Source: Amblyornis subalaris
Taxonomy: Eukaryota > Chordata > Aves > Passeriformes > Ptilonorhynchidae
Assembly: GCA_018881555.1 (NCBI GenBank)
Contig: JACAXG010000107.1
Location: forward strand, 2,907,158 to 2,971,157
Reading direction: 5' to 3'
DNA length: 64,000 nucleotides
The position numbers and the translations under genes were made by a program. Position 1 is the stretch's first letter. Each line of letters begins with the position of its first letter. The notes below the pieces were generated by a model. The model saw only the letters and a program-made list of their open reading frames with translations, was not told where the DNA came from and searched no databases. Positions 51,301 to 62,147 of the stretch are shown one piece after another.

Positions 51301-54300
51301 CAGGTTTGGCTGAGATTGTTTCCCCAGTTTGAAATCAGAATGTATTATGCATTTTTCACTTCTTTTCTCTAATGTTTACATGTATAAAGACTCTTGGCCC
51401 ACATACAAGTACAAAATTGACTAAAGAGGAGTTAACGCTGAAGCTGTGGCAATGACATCCCAGATTTCTGAGGTCTTGCATGCCAGTAGGACAGAGCCTC
51501 AGGCATTCCTTCTCCAGCAAAACAACATAGCTATAAGTAAGAGAAGACAGAGAAGTCCCAAATGACTAGAAATATTAATTTCCACAATCTAAACAGGGCA
51601 ACCGAACTGTAATTCCAGGCTAGAAATGATTCATTCTGTGATGAAGGTGGCTTATTCACTTCACTTAAAATGAGCAAATGTAATCTTCTGCCTGGTTGAC
51701 AGATACTTTATCACTTATTTCCATCAGATACTGAATCTGCATCCAACTTGGTTAATATGATTACGGAGATTTCTTATTTCAGGGAAAGGGTAGTAAAAAT
51801 AAGTGGTATTTTCTTTTGTCCAGAGACAAAAGAGTAATAAACACATAATTAACTCATTTAAATGGAATGCAGAGTATTAAAAAAGAAAATGCAACTATGC
51901 CTCAAAGGCTATGCTAGCTACATGTTTAAAACTGAATGCTTTCATGGATCAGTTTGTAGTTTTTAAAAGCAGAAGGGATGGTTCATCACTGAGTGTTGAA
52001 AGGTTTTTCTGTAGTCAAGTTACACTAACATCAAATACTCTAAAATACCTGCAAGGTCAAAGTCTGATCATGATGCATGAAGTATCCAAATATTGCTGCT
52101 ACTATTGAAACAAAGGAAATTTTTAGTAAGTTTGATAGGGGTCTTCAGCCAAAGAGGCTGCAAAGCTGATAATTCTTATCGGTTTTGCACTGTTAGGTGA
52201 CTTTACCAAGAGCATTAAAACATATTAATTAAAACAATGCACTTGTTTCTACAAGCACGCAGTATTCTTCACAAAACCTCTAAGAATCTCCCTGAAAGCA
52301 GAGATAAAACTAAACAAATTGACATAGCTATACTTTAGATAAGTGTCAATATGACAAGAGTTTAAACAAAAGCCTTACTTTTCTCTTTCTTCAATCTCCT
52401 TTTGCCTCTCCAGCTCCCGCTGCCTCTGTCGTTCCTCTCTCTGACGTTTCACCACCTTCTCGTAGTCATTTGGGAACATGGGATCATACTCATCCGCCAG
52501 GGGAATCAACACATCTCCTGCAGAAAAACCACTAGGGACAGGATCCTGAAAAAAACAAGGAGTTTTTTCAGCTGAGATCTGAAAACAACACCCAGTTGGA
52601 AAGCAAAAATTTAACACCTCCAATTCCTGACTTCTATAATGTCAGGTAATATCCTAATCTCACTGGTACTAGAAGAGATCTTGACTTTACTTAAAACCAA
52701 CATTTCATCCAGTCTCCCATTACCTCAAATTTTCCCACGAAGAAAGAATCACCCCCTCCCCTTGCCAAATACAGAGCAGCAGCAAACTAGCATGAACAAG
52801 AATTTTTCAAACCCTATTAATTCGTTACTAGGAGCTTTATGGCATCTTGCTGCAGCAACCATCTGCCAGGGCCCTCCCACACAATCTCATCAGGCTTTTT
52901 ATCAGCTGCTATTAATATAATACCAACAGAGGCACACAGACTTCTTCTCTAATCTGAAAGAACTATTTCAGAACTCTTTCTTTGAAAAAGCCTCAGGGAG
53001 AAAGTCTCTCTTGATTCCTTACCATGAGACATCCATTTAAAAGGTTAGGTGGCTTTGCTTTTATTTTTCCGTTCATTATTATACAGGTCCAGTTCCAACA
53101 CTGGTGCAATCACAATTATAGTCATTATTTAGCTCCCAAACTGCTGTCTTGCCAAGTACTTTGAAGCTCTCCAGGAGAAATATTCTAGGAACACTGGTTT
53201 GTAACTGCACATTAACCATGGTAATTCCACACTGTATCACATGGAATGTGATATCAGTTGAAATGTTCATTCATTAAAGAACTCTCAGCAGAGGAAAACA
53301 TTTTCAGAAAATAATCACTTTTTTGGCCACTAGGAAAGATGGTGAAAATACAGACTGCTGTCAAAGAATCCCATTTCCAAAACATCTGTTAACAGCTGGG
53401 CCTTTTAGCTGCCCTGGCCTTACCTTCAGCCCAGCTGCTACATGAGGTGGTGTGTCCACGATCTGCCTCTCATCAGAGGAGCTGCCTCGTTTCAGGTCAA
53501 TCACCGGAGCAAGGACTGTGGTTTGCTTCGTTCTCTGACTCTGCAAAATTTACCAAACCACAAAATATCTAAACAAGATAAAACAGTTTTCTACAAAGCA
53601 GTTTGCTTGATATACTTTGCTGTGGTAGGTGAACGGTGCTAGGTTTTGACTAGGACCAGAAACACACATTAAAAATTCATATAATCTCTTCAGGTGAGTT
53701 TGAACTCAATTAGTTTTTAAGAAGATCATATTTATTCTAAAGATCTTGTGCTCTTCACATTTATCAACAGATAAAATATACTAATCTATTCTGAACTCCT
53801 GATTTTTCTAATCCTATTCTATTCTACTGTTAGGTATGGATACACTGCATATCAGTTACATGGACAAAGATTATTACTAATACAGTAGTCATTAAGTTTC
53901 ATCCATGCAGTTTGTTCCAGTTATCAACTAAATCCCACCCTCAATTTCAGCAGCACAAATCAGGAGTAATTCCAGTGAAAAAAGATACTGTGCCTACTTT
54001 ACTTAAGTATTTGGCACCAATGCTACTGCTGCTTTTTTAATTAAGTGATCTCACTACAGAACCTACACACTCCAAAGAGCACGTGTCCTGCCTGAACCAA
54101 AATATCAATATCGCTCAAAGAAAAAGGGTGAAATAAAAGGAGGAAACGGCTCTGTCACAGTGTAAGATCATGGAATTAGCTTGTACTCCTCCCTTTCATC
54201 TACACTAGAAATACCTGCTGTAAAAATTTCTAATACACAATGATTTGCACTTTAGCACCAAGAGCATTTTAAATTGCAACCATAAAATGATGCAAATGTG

Positions 54301-54474
54301 TAAATAATCAATCACAGTGTGTCCCTACTCATGTTGAAAGAGAGACTGTACCTTTGCTTGTGTGAGAGCTGCTTTCTTCACCTGCAACTGAGACTGCAGC
54401 AGTTTGAAATTCTTGGACCAGCCTTCTGTTTTGGAATCGCTGGTCTCAACGCCCAAATCATCGTAAAGTGACAT
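45220..54474 (-). CDS. RBM17: RBM17 (SPF45), splicing factor, complete, 11 coding exons
   Basis: Nuclear second-step/alternative splicing factor that binds SF1, U2AF65 and SF3B1 through its UHM. Exons (high to low): 54474-54352, 53540-53424, 52545-52379, 50494-50397, 49872-49816, 48585-48444, 47180-47029, 46374-46301, 45961-45863, 45542-45470, 45323-45220. They sum to 1206 nt, that is 401 codons plus TGA, identical in length to human RBM17, and all introns are GT-AG. N-terminus MSLYDDLGVETSDSKTEGWS. A charged helix (about 110-135, KRQREERQRQRELERQKEIE) precedes an RS/acidic stretch. The G-patch spans about 235-283. The C-terminal U2AF-homology motif (about 305-386) keeps the acidic helix DEDLEVETKEECEKYG and the RYF (375-377) of the RxF ligand-binding loop. 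It lies upstream of, and in the same direction as, PFKFB3, as in human. CpG-island, TATA-less promoter. Confidence 0.97.
45470..45542 (-). CDS. RBM17: RBM17 exon 11
   Basis: 73 nt, acceptor TTCAG, donor GTAGGA. Codes IPGAPDDEAVRIFLEFERVE then SAIK, followed by a split Ala codon. Confidence 0.96.
45863..45961 (-). CDS. RBM17: RBM17 exon 10 (UHM acidic helix)
   Basis: 99 nt, acceptor TTCAG, donor GTAAGA. Codes NMVGAGEVDEDLEVETKEEC then EKYGKVGKCVIFE, the UHM helix A with acidic residues that contact ligand-motif arginines. Confidence 0.97.
46301..46374 (-). CDS. RBM17: RBM17 exon 9
   Basis: 74 nt, acceptor AACAG, donor GTAAGT. Codes ETGKKADSNPLTEILKCPTK then VVLLR, the first strand of the UHM/RRM fold. 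ETGKKAD differs from human DASKKSD. Confidence 0.95.
47029..47180 (-). CDS. RBM17: RBM17 exon 8 (G-patch)
   Basis: 152 nt, acceptor TTGCAG, donor GTAATT. Codes GTVAHKIMQKYGFREGQGLG, KHEQGLSTALSVEKTSKRGG and KIIVGESTEK. It contains the G-patch with its spaced glycines. Confidence 0.97.
48444..48585 (-). CDS. RBM17: RBM17 exon 7
   Basis: 142 nt, acceptor CTCCAG, donor GTAAAT. Codes PVASFPYEEESRPRAPSSKA, AIPPPVYDEPERPRSPTGPS and NSFLANM. The first acceptor was chosen over a second AG 6 nt downstream (48580-48579) because it keeps the human residue count. PVAS replaces human LPRD, and this is the most diverged exon. Confidence 0.92.
49816..49872 (-). CDS. RBM17: RBM17 exon 6
   Basis: 57 nt, acceptor CATAG, donor GTGAGT. 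Codes MGGAAIAPPTSLVEKDKE, matching human. It is too short and split to appear as an independent ORF. Confidence 0.94.
50397..50494 (-). CDS. RBM17: RBM17 exon 5
   Basis: 98 nt, acceptor CCTAG, donor GTAAGG. Codes RRKDRHEASGFSRRPDPDSD then EDEDYERERRKR, the acidic/arginine-rich linker. Confidence 0.96.
52379..52545 (-). CDS. RBM17: RBM17 exon 4
   Basis: 167 nt, acceptor TTTCAG, donor GTAAGG. Codes DPVPSGFSAGDVLIPLADEY, DPMFPNDYEKVVKR and the highly charged helical QREERQRQRELERQKEIEER. It ends two bases into a Lys codon. Confidence 0.96.
53424..53540 (-). CDS. RBM17: RBM17 exon 3
   Basis: 117 nt, acceptor TTGCAG, donor GTAAGG. Codes SQRTKQTTVLAPVIDLKRGS then SSDERQIVDTPPHVAAGLK, nearly identical to human. 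Confidence 0.96.
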
Positions 54475-54492
54475 TTTCTCCTCAATTTAAAA
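54352..54492 (-). CDS. RBM17: RBM17 exon 2, start codon exon
   Basis: 18 nt of 5' UTR (54492-54475), then 41 codons from ATG 54474-54472 in a strong context (AAAATGT, A at -3). Donor GTACAG. It ends LTQAK on a full codon. Confidence 0.95.
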
Positions 54493-54804
54493 CTGAAAGA
54501 CAAAAGAAAAAAAACTCCAGATGACACAGCAAACCTGTTTCTTGTCATTTGCTACTACTTTGCATATACGGGTACACCATATTTCACTTTACTTTTTCTC
54601 AAAGCCAGAGAAAATTGACCTAATTACAGTAAAACTGTATAAAAGTAACAGTTTGAAAGGTAATGAAAACTGTTCAAGAATTCAATCCTGCAGTGGAATA
54701 TGAACAATTAAGGTTCAACAGAACGGAGTCTACTGCAAGAAGAAATAAGTTTGATTTAGGCAGCAGGAATGCTGCTATCCTGAAGAAGACAAGATGCACT
54801 GCGG

Positions 54805-55240
54805 GGATCACAGAACCAATTATATTGGAAAAGACCACTGAGATCATCGCCTCCAACCTGTGACTGAACACCACTCTGTCAACCAGACCAGAGCCCTGAG
54901 TGCCACGTCCAGTCTTTCCTTTAAACGCCTCCAGGGACAGAGCCTCCACCTCCTCGGGCAGCCCATTCCAATGTCTAATCACCCTCTGCGAAGAAATTCT
55001 TACTGATGTCCAGCCTGAACCTCCCCTAGCACAGGCTGAGACCATTTTCTCTTGTCTTGTCCCTTGTTCCCTGGGAGCAAAGCCCGTCTTCCCCCGGCTG
55101 CACCCTCCTTCCTGTCAGGGAGTCGTGGAGAGCGAGAAGGTCCTCACTGAACCTCCTTTTCTCCAGGCTGAGCCCCCCCAGCTCCCTCAGGCGCTCCCGG
55201 TGCTCCAGACCCTTCCCCAGCTCCGCTGCCCTTCCCTGGA
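54805..55240 (-). mobile_element. CR1 LINE (older subfamily) in RBM17 intron 1
   Basis: Reverse-oriented copy starting gatcacagaaccaattatat, with the segments cacgtccagtctttccttta, cagcctgaacctcccctagc and ctccttttctccaggctgag. It ends close to the RBM17 CpG island. Confidence 0.82.
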
Positions 55241-55439
55241 CAATGGATGGATGAATGCAGGGACGGCGCTGTCACCGCGGGGAAGGGACAAGGGAGCGAG
55301 GCAGAGGAACTGTACCCACGATCAAAGGAAGGGTGGGCTGCGATCTCCGTCGCTCTGGGAACAGAGGGGGCGAAAGCAGGCCCCGACCCTCCCCCCACAA
55401 CCTCCACACAGGCCCAGACCCCTCCGAGAAGCCGCTAAG

Positions 55440-55760
55440 GGGGGGACACCCGCCCTCCTCCCGCCCTGTCCTGTCCTGTCTCCCCCACATCCTGCGGAAT
55501 CCGGGACCGCCTCCCCACAAGCCCAGGGCCGGGGCCGGGGCCGGGCCCGGAGCCGCCGCTCACCCGTCCCGAGCCCGCCGCCGCCATGAGCCGGCGCTGA
55601 GGACGCCGGGAAGGGCCGCGCCTGCGCACTGCGCCCCGCGCCGCCCCCGCGCCAGCGCCCCCCGGCGGCGGGAGGAGGGAGCGGCACCGCCGCCATTCCC
55701 AGCCCTCACAGCCGTCCCAGCACGGACCAGTGCGGGAGAGGGCGGCACAGCGCCGGGATG
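55440..55760 (-). promoter_or_regulatory. RBM17: RBM17 CpG-island promoter
   Basis: Very CpG-rich, with no TATA box. A minus-strand AATGGCGGC (55697-55689) and the CATGGCGGC in exon 1 fit YY1 sites. An NRF-1-like site with one mismatch lies at 55617-55628. This is a housekeeping-type promoter, consistent with a general splicing factor. Confidence 0.7.
55564..55590 (-). ncRNA. RBM17: RBM17 exon 1, 5' UTR (3' end only; start not defined)
   Basis: The sequence ending GGGACGG before donor GTGAGC (55563-55558) is the likely non-coding first exon. It joins exon 2 at 54492 (acceptor TTTCAG). The transcription start upstream cannot be fixed. The class is given as untranslated RNA for lack of a UTR type. 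It contains an upstream ATG (55587-55585) opening a 9-codon uORF. Confidence 0.7.
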
Positions 55761-55934
55761 GAGGGGAGGTGACAGGTGGAATGCCGCCCTCGCCTCAGCT
55801 GCCCTCCCCGTCCCAAAGAAGCTGCGTACCCGGAGAATAAGAAACCCAAGTTCCTTTGGGTTCTCGCAGCGCACGTCGAGTGTAATCGGCACTCTTTTGA
55901 GTTTTCTTGGAACCACCGAATCGCAGAGAGTCTC

Positions 55935-56110
55935 CAAAGGGGATGGGGAAGGGTCTGGAGGGGAAGCCCTGAGGAGCGGCTGAGGGCTCTTGGGTTGTTC
56001 AGGTGAGGGGCGACCTCAGTGGGGTCTGCAGCATCCTCCCAAGGGCAGGAGGGGCTGGCACTGATCTCTGTGGGGGCCAGTGGCAGGAACTGAGGGCAGG
56101 GCTGTATTTA
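55935..56110 (+). mobile_element. CR1 LINE ORF2 3' fragment upstream of RBM17
   Basis: ggatggggaagggtctggag, aggagcggctgagggctctt and gcagcatcctcccaagggca resemble the CR1 segment 'GLERKPCEERLRALGLFS'. The 3' terminus is missing. Confidence 0.65.
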
Positions 56111-58384
56111 TGCCCGACACTATTTTCGCTCTATGTTATATCACAATTTCTGTATTGTATTTCTAACTTCTTAAGAAGCCTGTGGTAGCTTATTGATGAG
56201 TAACCTGTGACCATGGGTATTCAGCATTCCCAGTTGCTTACCGAGGGCACCTGAGATATTGGTGCAAAAAATGGAGACAATTATATGACAATTATTGTAA
56301 GTTTGGCAACACAGATGTACTGAGAAAGTTAGGAAGAAAGAAAACTTATTTCTCATCAAGTGTATTTTGAACATCTTTCTACTATTCCAGCATGTTTGCT
56401 GCCATTTTACTATGTCATCATTGCCACTAATGCTGAGGTCACTGGGTAATTGTTATTGCAAAATATTTGGCTATTAGAAGTATTTATTGCATTATGTCAT
56501 TTGGGCCTAAAGTGGACCGATTAAGTCTGCAGAAATAATTTTTATTTTCTAAAGCAAGACTCAAAATTCTGTATCTGTCTGAGCTTGGATTTTACCCAAT
56601 CATACCAATTTCCCACCGCAACGTCTTGCACTAATTATTCAACATCTTCTTTTTGACAGTGAAAAAAATGGATTTTCTTTTATTACTTGTACTGGACCAG
56701 TGTATCTCCTGCTCATACCAAGCATGTCAGATCAGGTGAACTGAATTTTCTAAGAATTATGGCCACTTGCACCACATGACGAAGCAAACAAACATGCAAA
56801 GCCAAGCACAACCACCAGCCCTGAGACAGATGGATCTGGCACCTCAACCTCAAAATAGTACAAGCACTATCTCTGTATTAATCAGAAAGTCCTTATCTCC
56901 AGCGTTGCTTCTGACTGTGCTACTGTGCAGTTTATTTCCTCATGGTTGGCTGAAAAAATGGTGCTGGTAAGTAAAGCTGCTACTTCCCCTCCTACTTATG
57001 CTGCTTTCTATTAACACAATCTTTCTAAACGCGTTTACAGATATGTCTATTTTCATAATAACAGCAAAAGCTTCTTAAATATAAGAAGAAATTGTTTTCA
57101 CTTTATTTATGGAGGATCTCCCAAGTATCTTCGTATGGTTTCTTGTCTTAGCAATGCCTGCACTTTTTAAAGGAAGGATTGATATAATTCAGATATCTGT
57201 AACATTGTGGAAGAAAAAAAAAAATCAGCAAGACACTAATTTTACAGTGTCAGAATCCCATTGAGAAAAGAACTGGTATCCTATGTTAAAGGAAGGAATC
57301 AAATTATTAATTGCATCAAAAGGTACTGAGAGAAATCACTGTGGATTGAAATGTCGCAGAGCAATATCACAGCATGACAGTCACTGTGAGAACCTAAAAG
57401 GAGATTAGAGTCTGCAAAGGTGGAAAACATGATAACAACAGAAGATTTCAGTTCCTCCTCGGAACAAGTCATAACAGGGAGGGTAAAGGCTAAATTATCA
57501 GACCTGTAAATAACCACCTATTAAAGCCATGAATCAGATAATTCACAAGGAGAGAAGCAGCTCTTGGTTAAGTCTGGAAGTGCATTAGGGATGGATTGAA
57601 TTGATCCATCACTGTAACAATAGCCACAATGTACTTGTACACACCAGTTTAGGAGCAAAGGAGCCAACAAAATCCTTCTCGTCAAATTCAGGAAGACTGC
57701 GGGTAGATAGAGAAACGTCACCCTGCTGCCAATTCTGGAGGTCCCAGAAAGACTGGAAATGGAGGAGAAATTTGTGAGGTCATCCCTGACACTGCACATC
57801 TTGAAGGTGGGTAACGGTGATTGAAATCTCCTTTTCAGCCCTATCTGCAAAGGTAGGGGAGCACTGGCCAGCTCTGTGCTTCCAGCAGGCCCTCAAAGAT
57901 GTTGAAGTCTCATCTTCCAGCTATTTTTATTTTTTTCCATTCATATTTCAAACCTTTCCACGTTGGTGCTTTTCCTCTTGAAGCCCACTAAAGATTGCTG
58001 CGTCAGCAGTTCTACCTCTGTGCCTGCCTTTCTTCTCTCATGTGGCTCTGTCTCTACCTTTTCTTGCAGCTCTTTCTCCCAACTTAGCAATTTTCTCATC
58101 ATTTTGAGATGAGTTTGATGCAGCTGGATCTCCTGAACTCTTGGGAGAGGAGAGGAGAGGAGGGGGATTATAGAGATGGGATTAATTACAGGCAAGACCA
58201 AAAAGCTGTGAATAAACTAATTTTCCCACTGTGAGAAGAGCCACCAACCTTGATTCAGACCCTTCATTGTACCAACAGGCTACCTGGAAAAGGTGAACTA
58301 CCAAGGGGTTTAAAATTTGCTGCAAATCCCAAATTATTCAGAATAATCAGCCAAGAGCTGAAAGCAAGAAGTTGCTGAAGGATG

Positions 58385-58480
58385 GCATGGCACTGGCTGG
58401 GTGATGAGATGGCAGATGGGACCCAGTGTTAATGAATGCAAAGCAATGCACACAAGAGAAAACAGCACTGACAAAACACA
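58385..58480 (+). mobile_element. Possible CR1 ORF2 fragment
   Basis: agatggcagatgggacccag then tgaatgcaaagcaatgcaca resembles the CR1 segment coding a QMKFNVDKCKVMH-like stretch. Degenerate; boundaries uncertain. Confidence 0.35.
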
Positions 58481-60239
58481 CACAGCAGCAGCTCAAAATC
58501 AGCTGCTTCCATTAAGGAAAGAAATGCTGCATTCATTGTGGATAATTTTCTAGAAATGCCTACTTAGTGCTTCGAGGGAAGCAGGAAAGCAAACAGGCTG
58601 CTGGGAAGCATTGAAATTTTGCAAAAGGAGAAAATAGGAAAATGTCCTCATGAATCCAACATGCACATGCACCTTTGAGTAGCCACCTGCACTCCTGGGC
58701 ATCTCATCCCCTCCAAGAAGCAGCAGTGTAATACAAAAACTTAAAGAAATCAGATGTGTTGGGTGAAAAGAGGCAGCTGAAGGGCACCCTGAAAGCATCA
58801 AGCCCCCAAAATGGTACAGAAAAGGTAAATAGGGAGTGCTCATTTTTCTCCTTGATGGTGATCTCTAAGAATGTGTAATATAAAGCAATTCTGAGGGAAA
58901 AAACCCCAGCCTATAAATGTCTCATTTATGTCTCGTTTCCTTCAAGCATTGATAGCAGTTTTGGGGGGATGTGGATCATTTGTGCTACATTACAGATCCC
59001 CTCTGAGGGCGAGGGTTGCTAATATACCAAAATGGCATTAGAGGGCAGTGCATGGCAACCTAACTGGAGTTTTTTGGCGTGGCAGTCGTGGTTGTGGGAA
59101 ACCACCCCTCAAAACCTCTGAGGGTCAGGAGAACAGAGGGGCTCCCACTCACACAGGTGGGAAGCGGTGGGGACCACCACGTGGCACAAAAGCAAAACAC
59201 GAGGGCTGATCAGAGCAATGTCAACCTGGTCAAAAAGTAGTTAAATCCCGTTAAAAGGTGGTTTCCAGCCAGTGGTGGAGATCCCAAGCAGATAACCAAC
59301 CCTGCTACACACCGCTTTTGTGGCAGCCCTGGCAGCACCTTCAAACCTTTCTGGATTTGATTTTCTTTATTATTTTTTCCCCAGAAAATGCTTGCTTATC
59401 ACGGTTGTCTTCCGAATGATCTTCAGCTTTGCCTACGTGGTAAAATGAAATACGAAGAGGAAAGTGCCAGCGGAAAACTTATCCTGGCTTGGGAAGATTG
59501 GCTTAAGTTTGCTGGCCCAAAAAAACCCCCCAAACTTCAAGGAGCAGCAATCTGAAAGAATTCAAAATGGTTAGAAAGGCATTTGAAATATTCTTTCTTC
59601 TGCTAAGGGAACAGCTGAAAATGTGGCTATGAAAGCAGTGAAGGAAACAGTGCCTTTTTGCCATATATAGAATAACCCAAACCCCCAGAAAAGTGGGGGG
59701 GTTTTTCACCTACTTTTTACTTACTTCACATTTTCACCTAGTTTCATACTTTGACTGAGTTCCATAACTAAAATGAGTAAGAAATGTCTCAGAACAGAAA
59801 CATTTCATCACGGATGAAGTTTCCAACACACATATTTCAATATTTTTGATGACAGCTGAAGAAAACTGCATTGCTTCTGACAGTGCACAAGGATTGTTTT
59901 TGTTTGGCCAGCAATAGGAAAAAAACATGCTTTCAATGAGGAAATGCCCATTTTGTCCTACCACCACTGTCTCAAGTTTGTTTGAAGAAGTGAGAAAACA
60001 TCGAAAATGTAACAGTGAAAATATTACACATGGCTAGACTCAGTACAGATGGGATGTCTGCCATCACTGAGGGAAAAAAGGGATTTGCTGCTCTGCTTAG
60101 AGGAAGGATTTGGAAGAAATTATTCAGAACTCCCCTGTGTTAGCCAAAGAGCGGGTCTTTGTGCCAAAACTACAGGTTTCCTATGTGCTGAAAATCCCAC
60201 TGCCTGAGAAATTGGAGGGATTTCAGGAGGTTTGTCTTT

Positions 60240-60367
60240 TTAGGATCCTGGAAGATCCTGAGTTGAAAGGGACTTACAAAGATCTGGGTTAAGAACCTTT
60301 GCTGGGAGTTGGACTCGATGATCCTTATGTGTCCCTTCCAGCTTAAAATATTCTATGATTCTGTCAT
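60240..60367. mobile_element. Two facing CR1-type 3' termini forming an imperfect inverted repeat
   Basis: The left arm ttgaaagggacttacaaaga is a reverse CR1 terminus. The right arm gatccttatgtgtcccttcc to atattctatgattctgtcat is a sense terminus. The arms pair imperfectly around a loop of about 45 nt. Confidence 0.6.
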
Positions 60368-60871
60368 TTTATGAAAATTAAGGGGGTGTAGGGAGTTAAA
60401 CCTCTACTTTGGTCACCACCGGTCACCAGTTTTAAAATTAATAACTGAGAAACATATTGGAAGCCAAGGCAAATAGTGAGGGAGAGTTTGGTAAAGAAGG
60501 AGAAAATCAGCTTTACAAACATCTGAATGAAAGCTCTGTTCAAATTTACAGGTGGACTTTTTGGGCTGAAATAAAATTCTGGATATGAGATGAAATTCTA
60601 AGAACTGTGGGCTGTTACCAAGTGGAGCAACATCGTCTAGAAATGCCTCTGTTTTGATGACTCACAGAGAGGTGAGGTTACCCTTCCTTTTGCTCAAGAT
60701 TTATATCAAATTCTCATGAACAACTATTTCAGTCCAAAACAGCTGAATCCAAGAACTTAACGAACAAAGAGAATTCTCTGATGTCCTGTCGTGATGACTG
60801 TCACGACATTCTTGGCTTAAACAGAGCTATTTGGTGTTAAAAGCTCATCGATGGGCACTAAGATGTTCATG

Positions 60872-60960
60872 GATGGTAACAGGTTGCCCAGAGATGGTTG
60901 TGCAGTCTCCATCCTTGGAGGTTTGCAGGCCCCAAGTGAATAAATGCAGGTGGGATCTCA
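60872..60960 (+). mobile_element. Possible degenerate CR1 3' UTR fragment
   Basis: aacaggttgcccagagatgg then gtctccatccttggaggttt fits a diverged CR1 segment ('caggttgcccagagaggttgtggagtctccatcc'). The rest is not recognisable. Confidence 0.45.
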
Positions 60961-62113
60961 TAACCAATCTGAATTATTTGATGAGTGTGTGATTATTTCT
61001 ATGGCTTTGTTCCTTGCTGTACTTCTGCAGAGAGATGAATGAGAAGATTTAACATACCCAGTTAAATCTCTGGATTACTGTGCAAGTGCTCTGACCACTG
61101 GGAAAATGCCAAAAGGAGCTCTCCTCCGTTGGGGATTGCCAGCTTTTAAACAGAAATTCAGCCTTTTTTCCATGCCGGCTTTTGTGCTGGGAGATGGTCT
61201 TGTCTGTCTTTTTTTATGGATTTCTTCTCTTGTGGGTTATGTGCAGCATCCTTGGCCCTACAGTATGTCCAATGCCATTGATATCCCAGGTGGATTTTGG
61301 AAGCTAATATAGATGTTCAGAATCTGTTGAATGAAGGAATGCAGGTTTAGGGTACTCCTAGAGGATGCACACGTCAACCTTCCAAGAGTGTCTCTGCCAC
61401 AGAAGTGTGTGATGCAGACAGAGACAGGAATACTTGAACATCCTCATCCCTGACCAGTCTGGTCAGACCAGTCTGACCATCTGAAAGATGACTCTGGTTT
61501 AGGATTCAGACCTTCAGCAAGCCCCAGGCAGCATTTTCCAGCTATTTAGAAATGACACTTTCCATCTTACAAGAGGGCCATGTGTAGAGGGTATATGGAC
61601 TGAGGTATGATGTCTTATACAATTATAATATAATTAATCCCATCCAATTTTAGCTTTCTAAAACTGAGATGCCCAATACATTTTCAAGCATGGGCAATGG
61701 CCAGGTGGTGTGTCAGCTCTAGAACATAGTCCATGGAACAGCAATTTCCTGATTTACTGGGACACTTTCCATATTCCACTTTATGTCCTAGGACTTATTT
61801 TGTTCATAGTTTTCATTTTATTAAAAAAAATGTGTACCTTGAAGTTTTTGATAACTCTACAGTTCACAAGATGCTGCTGGGGCAAGAAACAAAGAGCTGT
61901 GTGTTTATTCTGAGTATACATCTCATGCAAGAGGGAAAAATATGTGTTATAAAACAATCTAATGACTGGAAGTTAAAACAAGATTAAGAATAAAAAGCTG
62001 ATTATTCAGCTTTTGTCTAGGTAGGATTTCTTGCATCTTCCTTCAGAGATATTATCCTGATTATTGAAAAGGGCCTGATACTGAACTACCCTGACAGAGT
62101 CCCCTAAAGTCCT

Positions 62114-62147
62114 CAATGATCTGATCCCACCATGGATCAGATCATTG
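62114..62147. repeat. Perfect 14-bp inverted repeat with 6-nt loop
   Basis: Arm CAATGATCTGATCC (62114-62127), loop caccat, arm GGATCAGATCATTG (62134-62147). There are no mismatches. No known element is recognised around it. Confidence 0.9.

Larger units (their letters stand above)
45324..54351 (-). other. RBM17 introns
   Basis: The largest introns are 50495-52378, 47181-48443, 48586-49815 and 52546-53423. All are AT-rich with no recognised repeat apart from a possible short CR1 scrap at 46390-46425 (gaatcatggaatcatttaag). No snoRNA with clear C/D or H/ACA boxes was seen. Confidence 0.55.

Noticed and set aside
55255..55983. 242-codon + strand open frame over the RBM17 CpG island
   Set aside because: It spans promoter DNA and a CR1 fragment, and its composition is typical of GC-rich non-coding sequence. 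A divergent transcript is possible but a protein is not supported.
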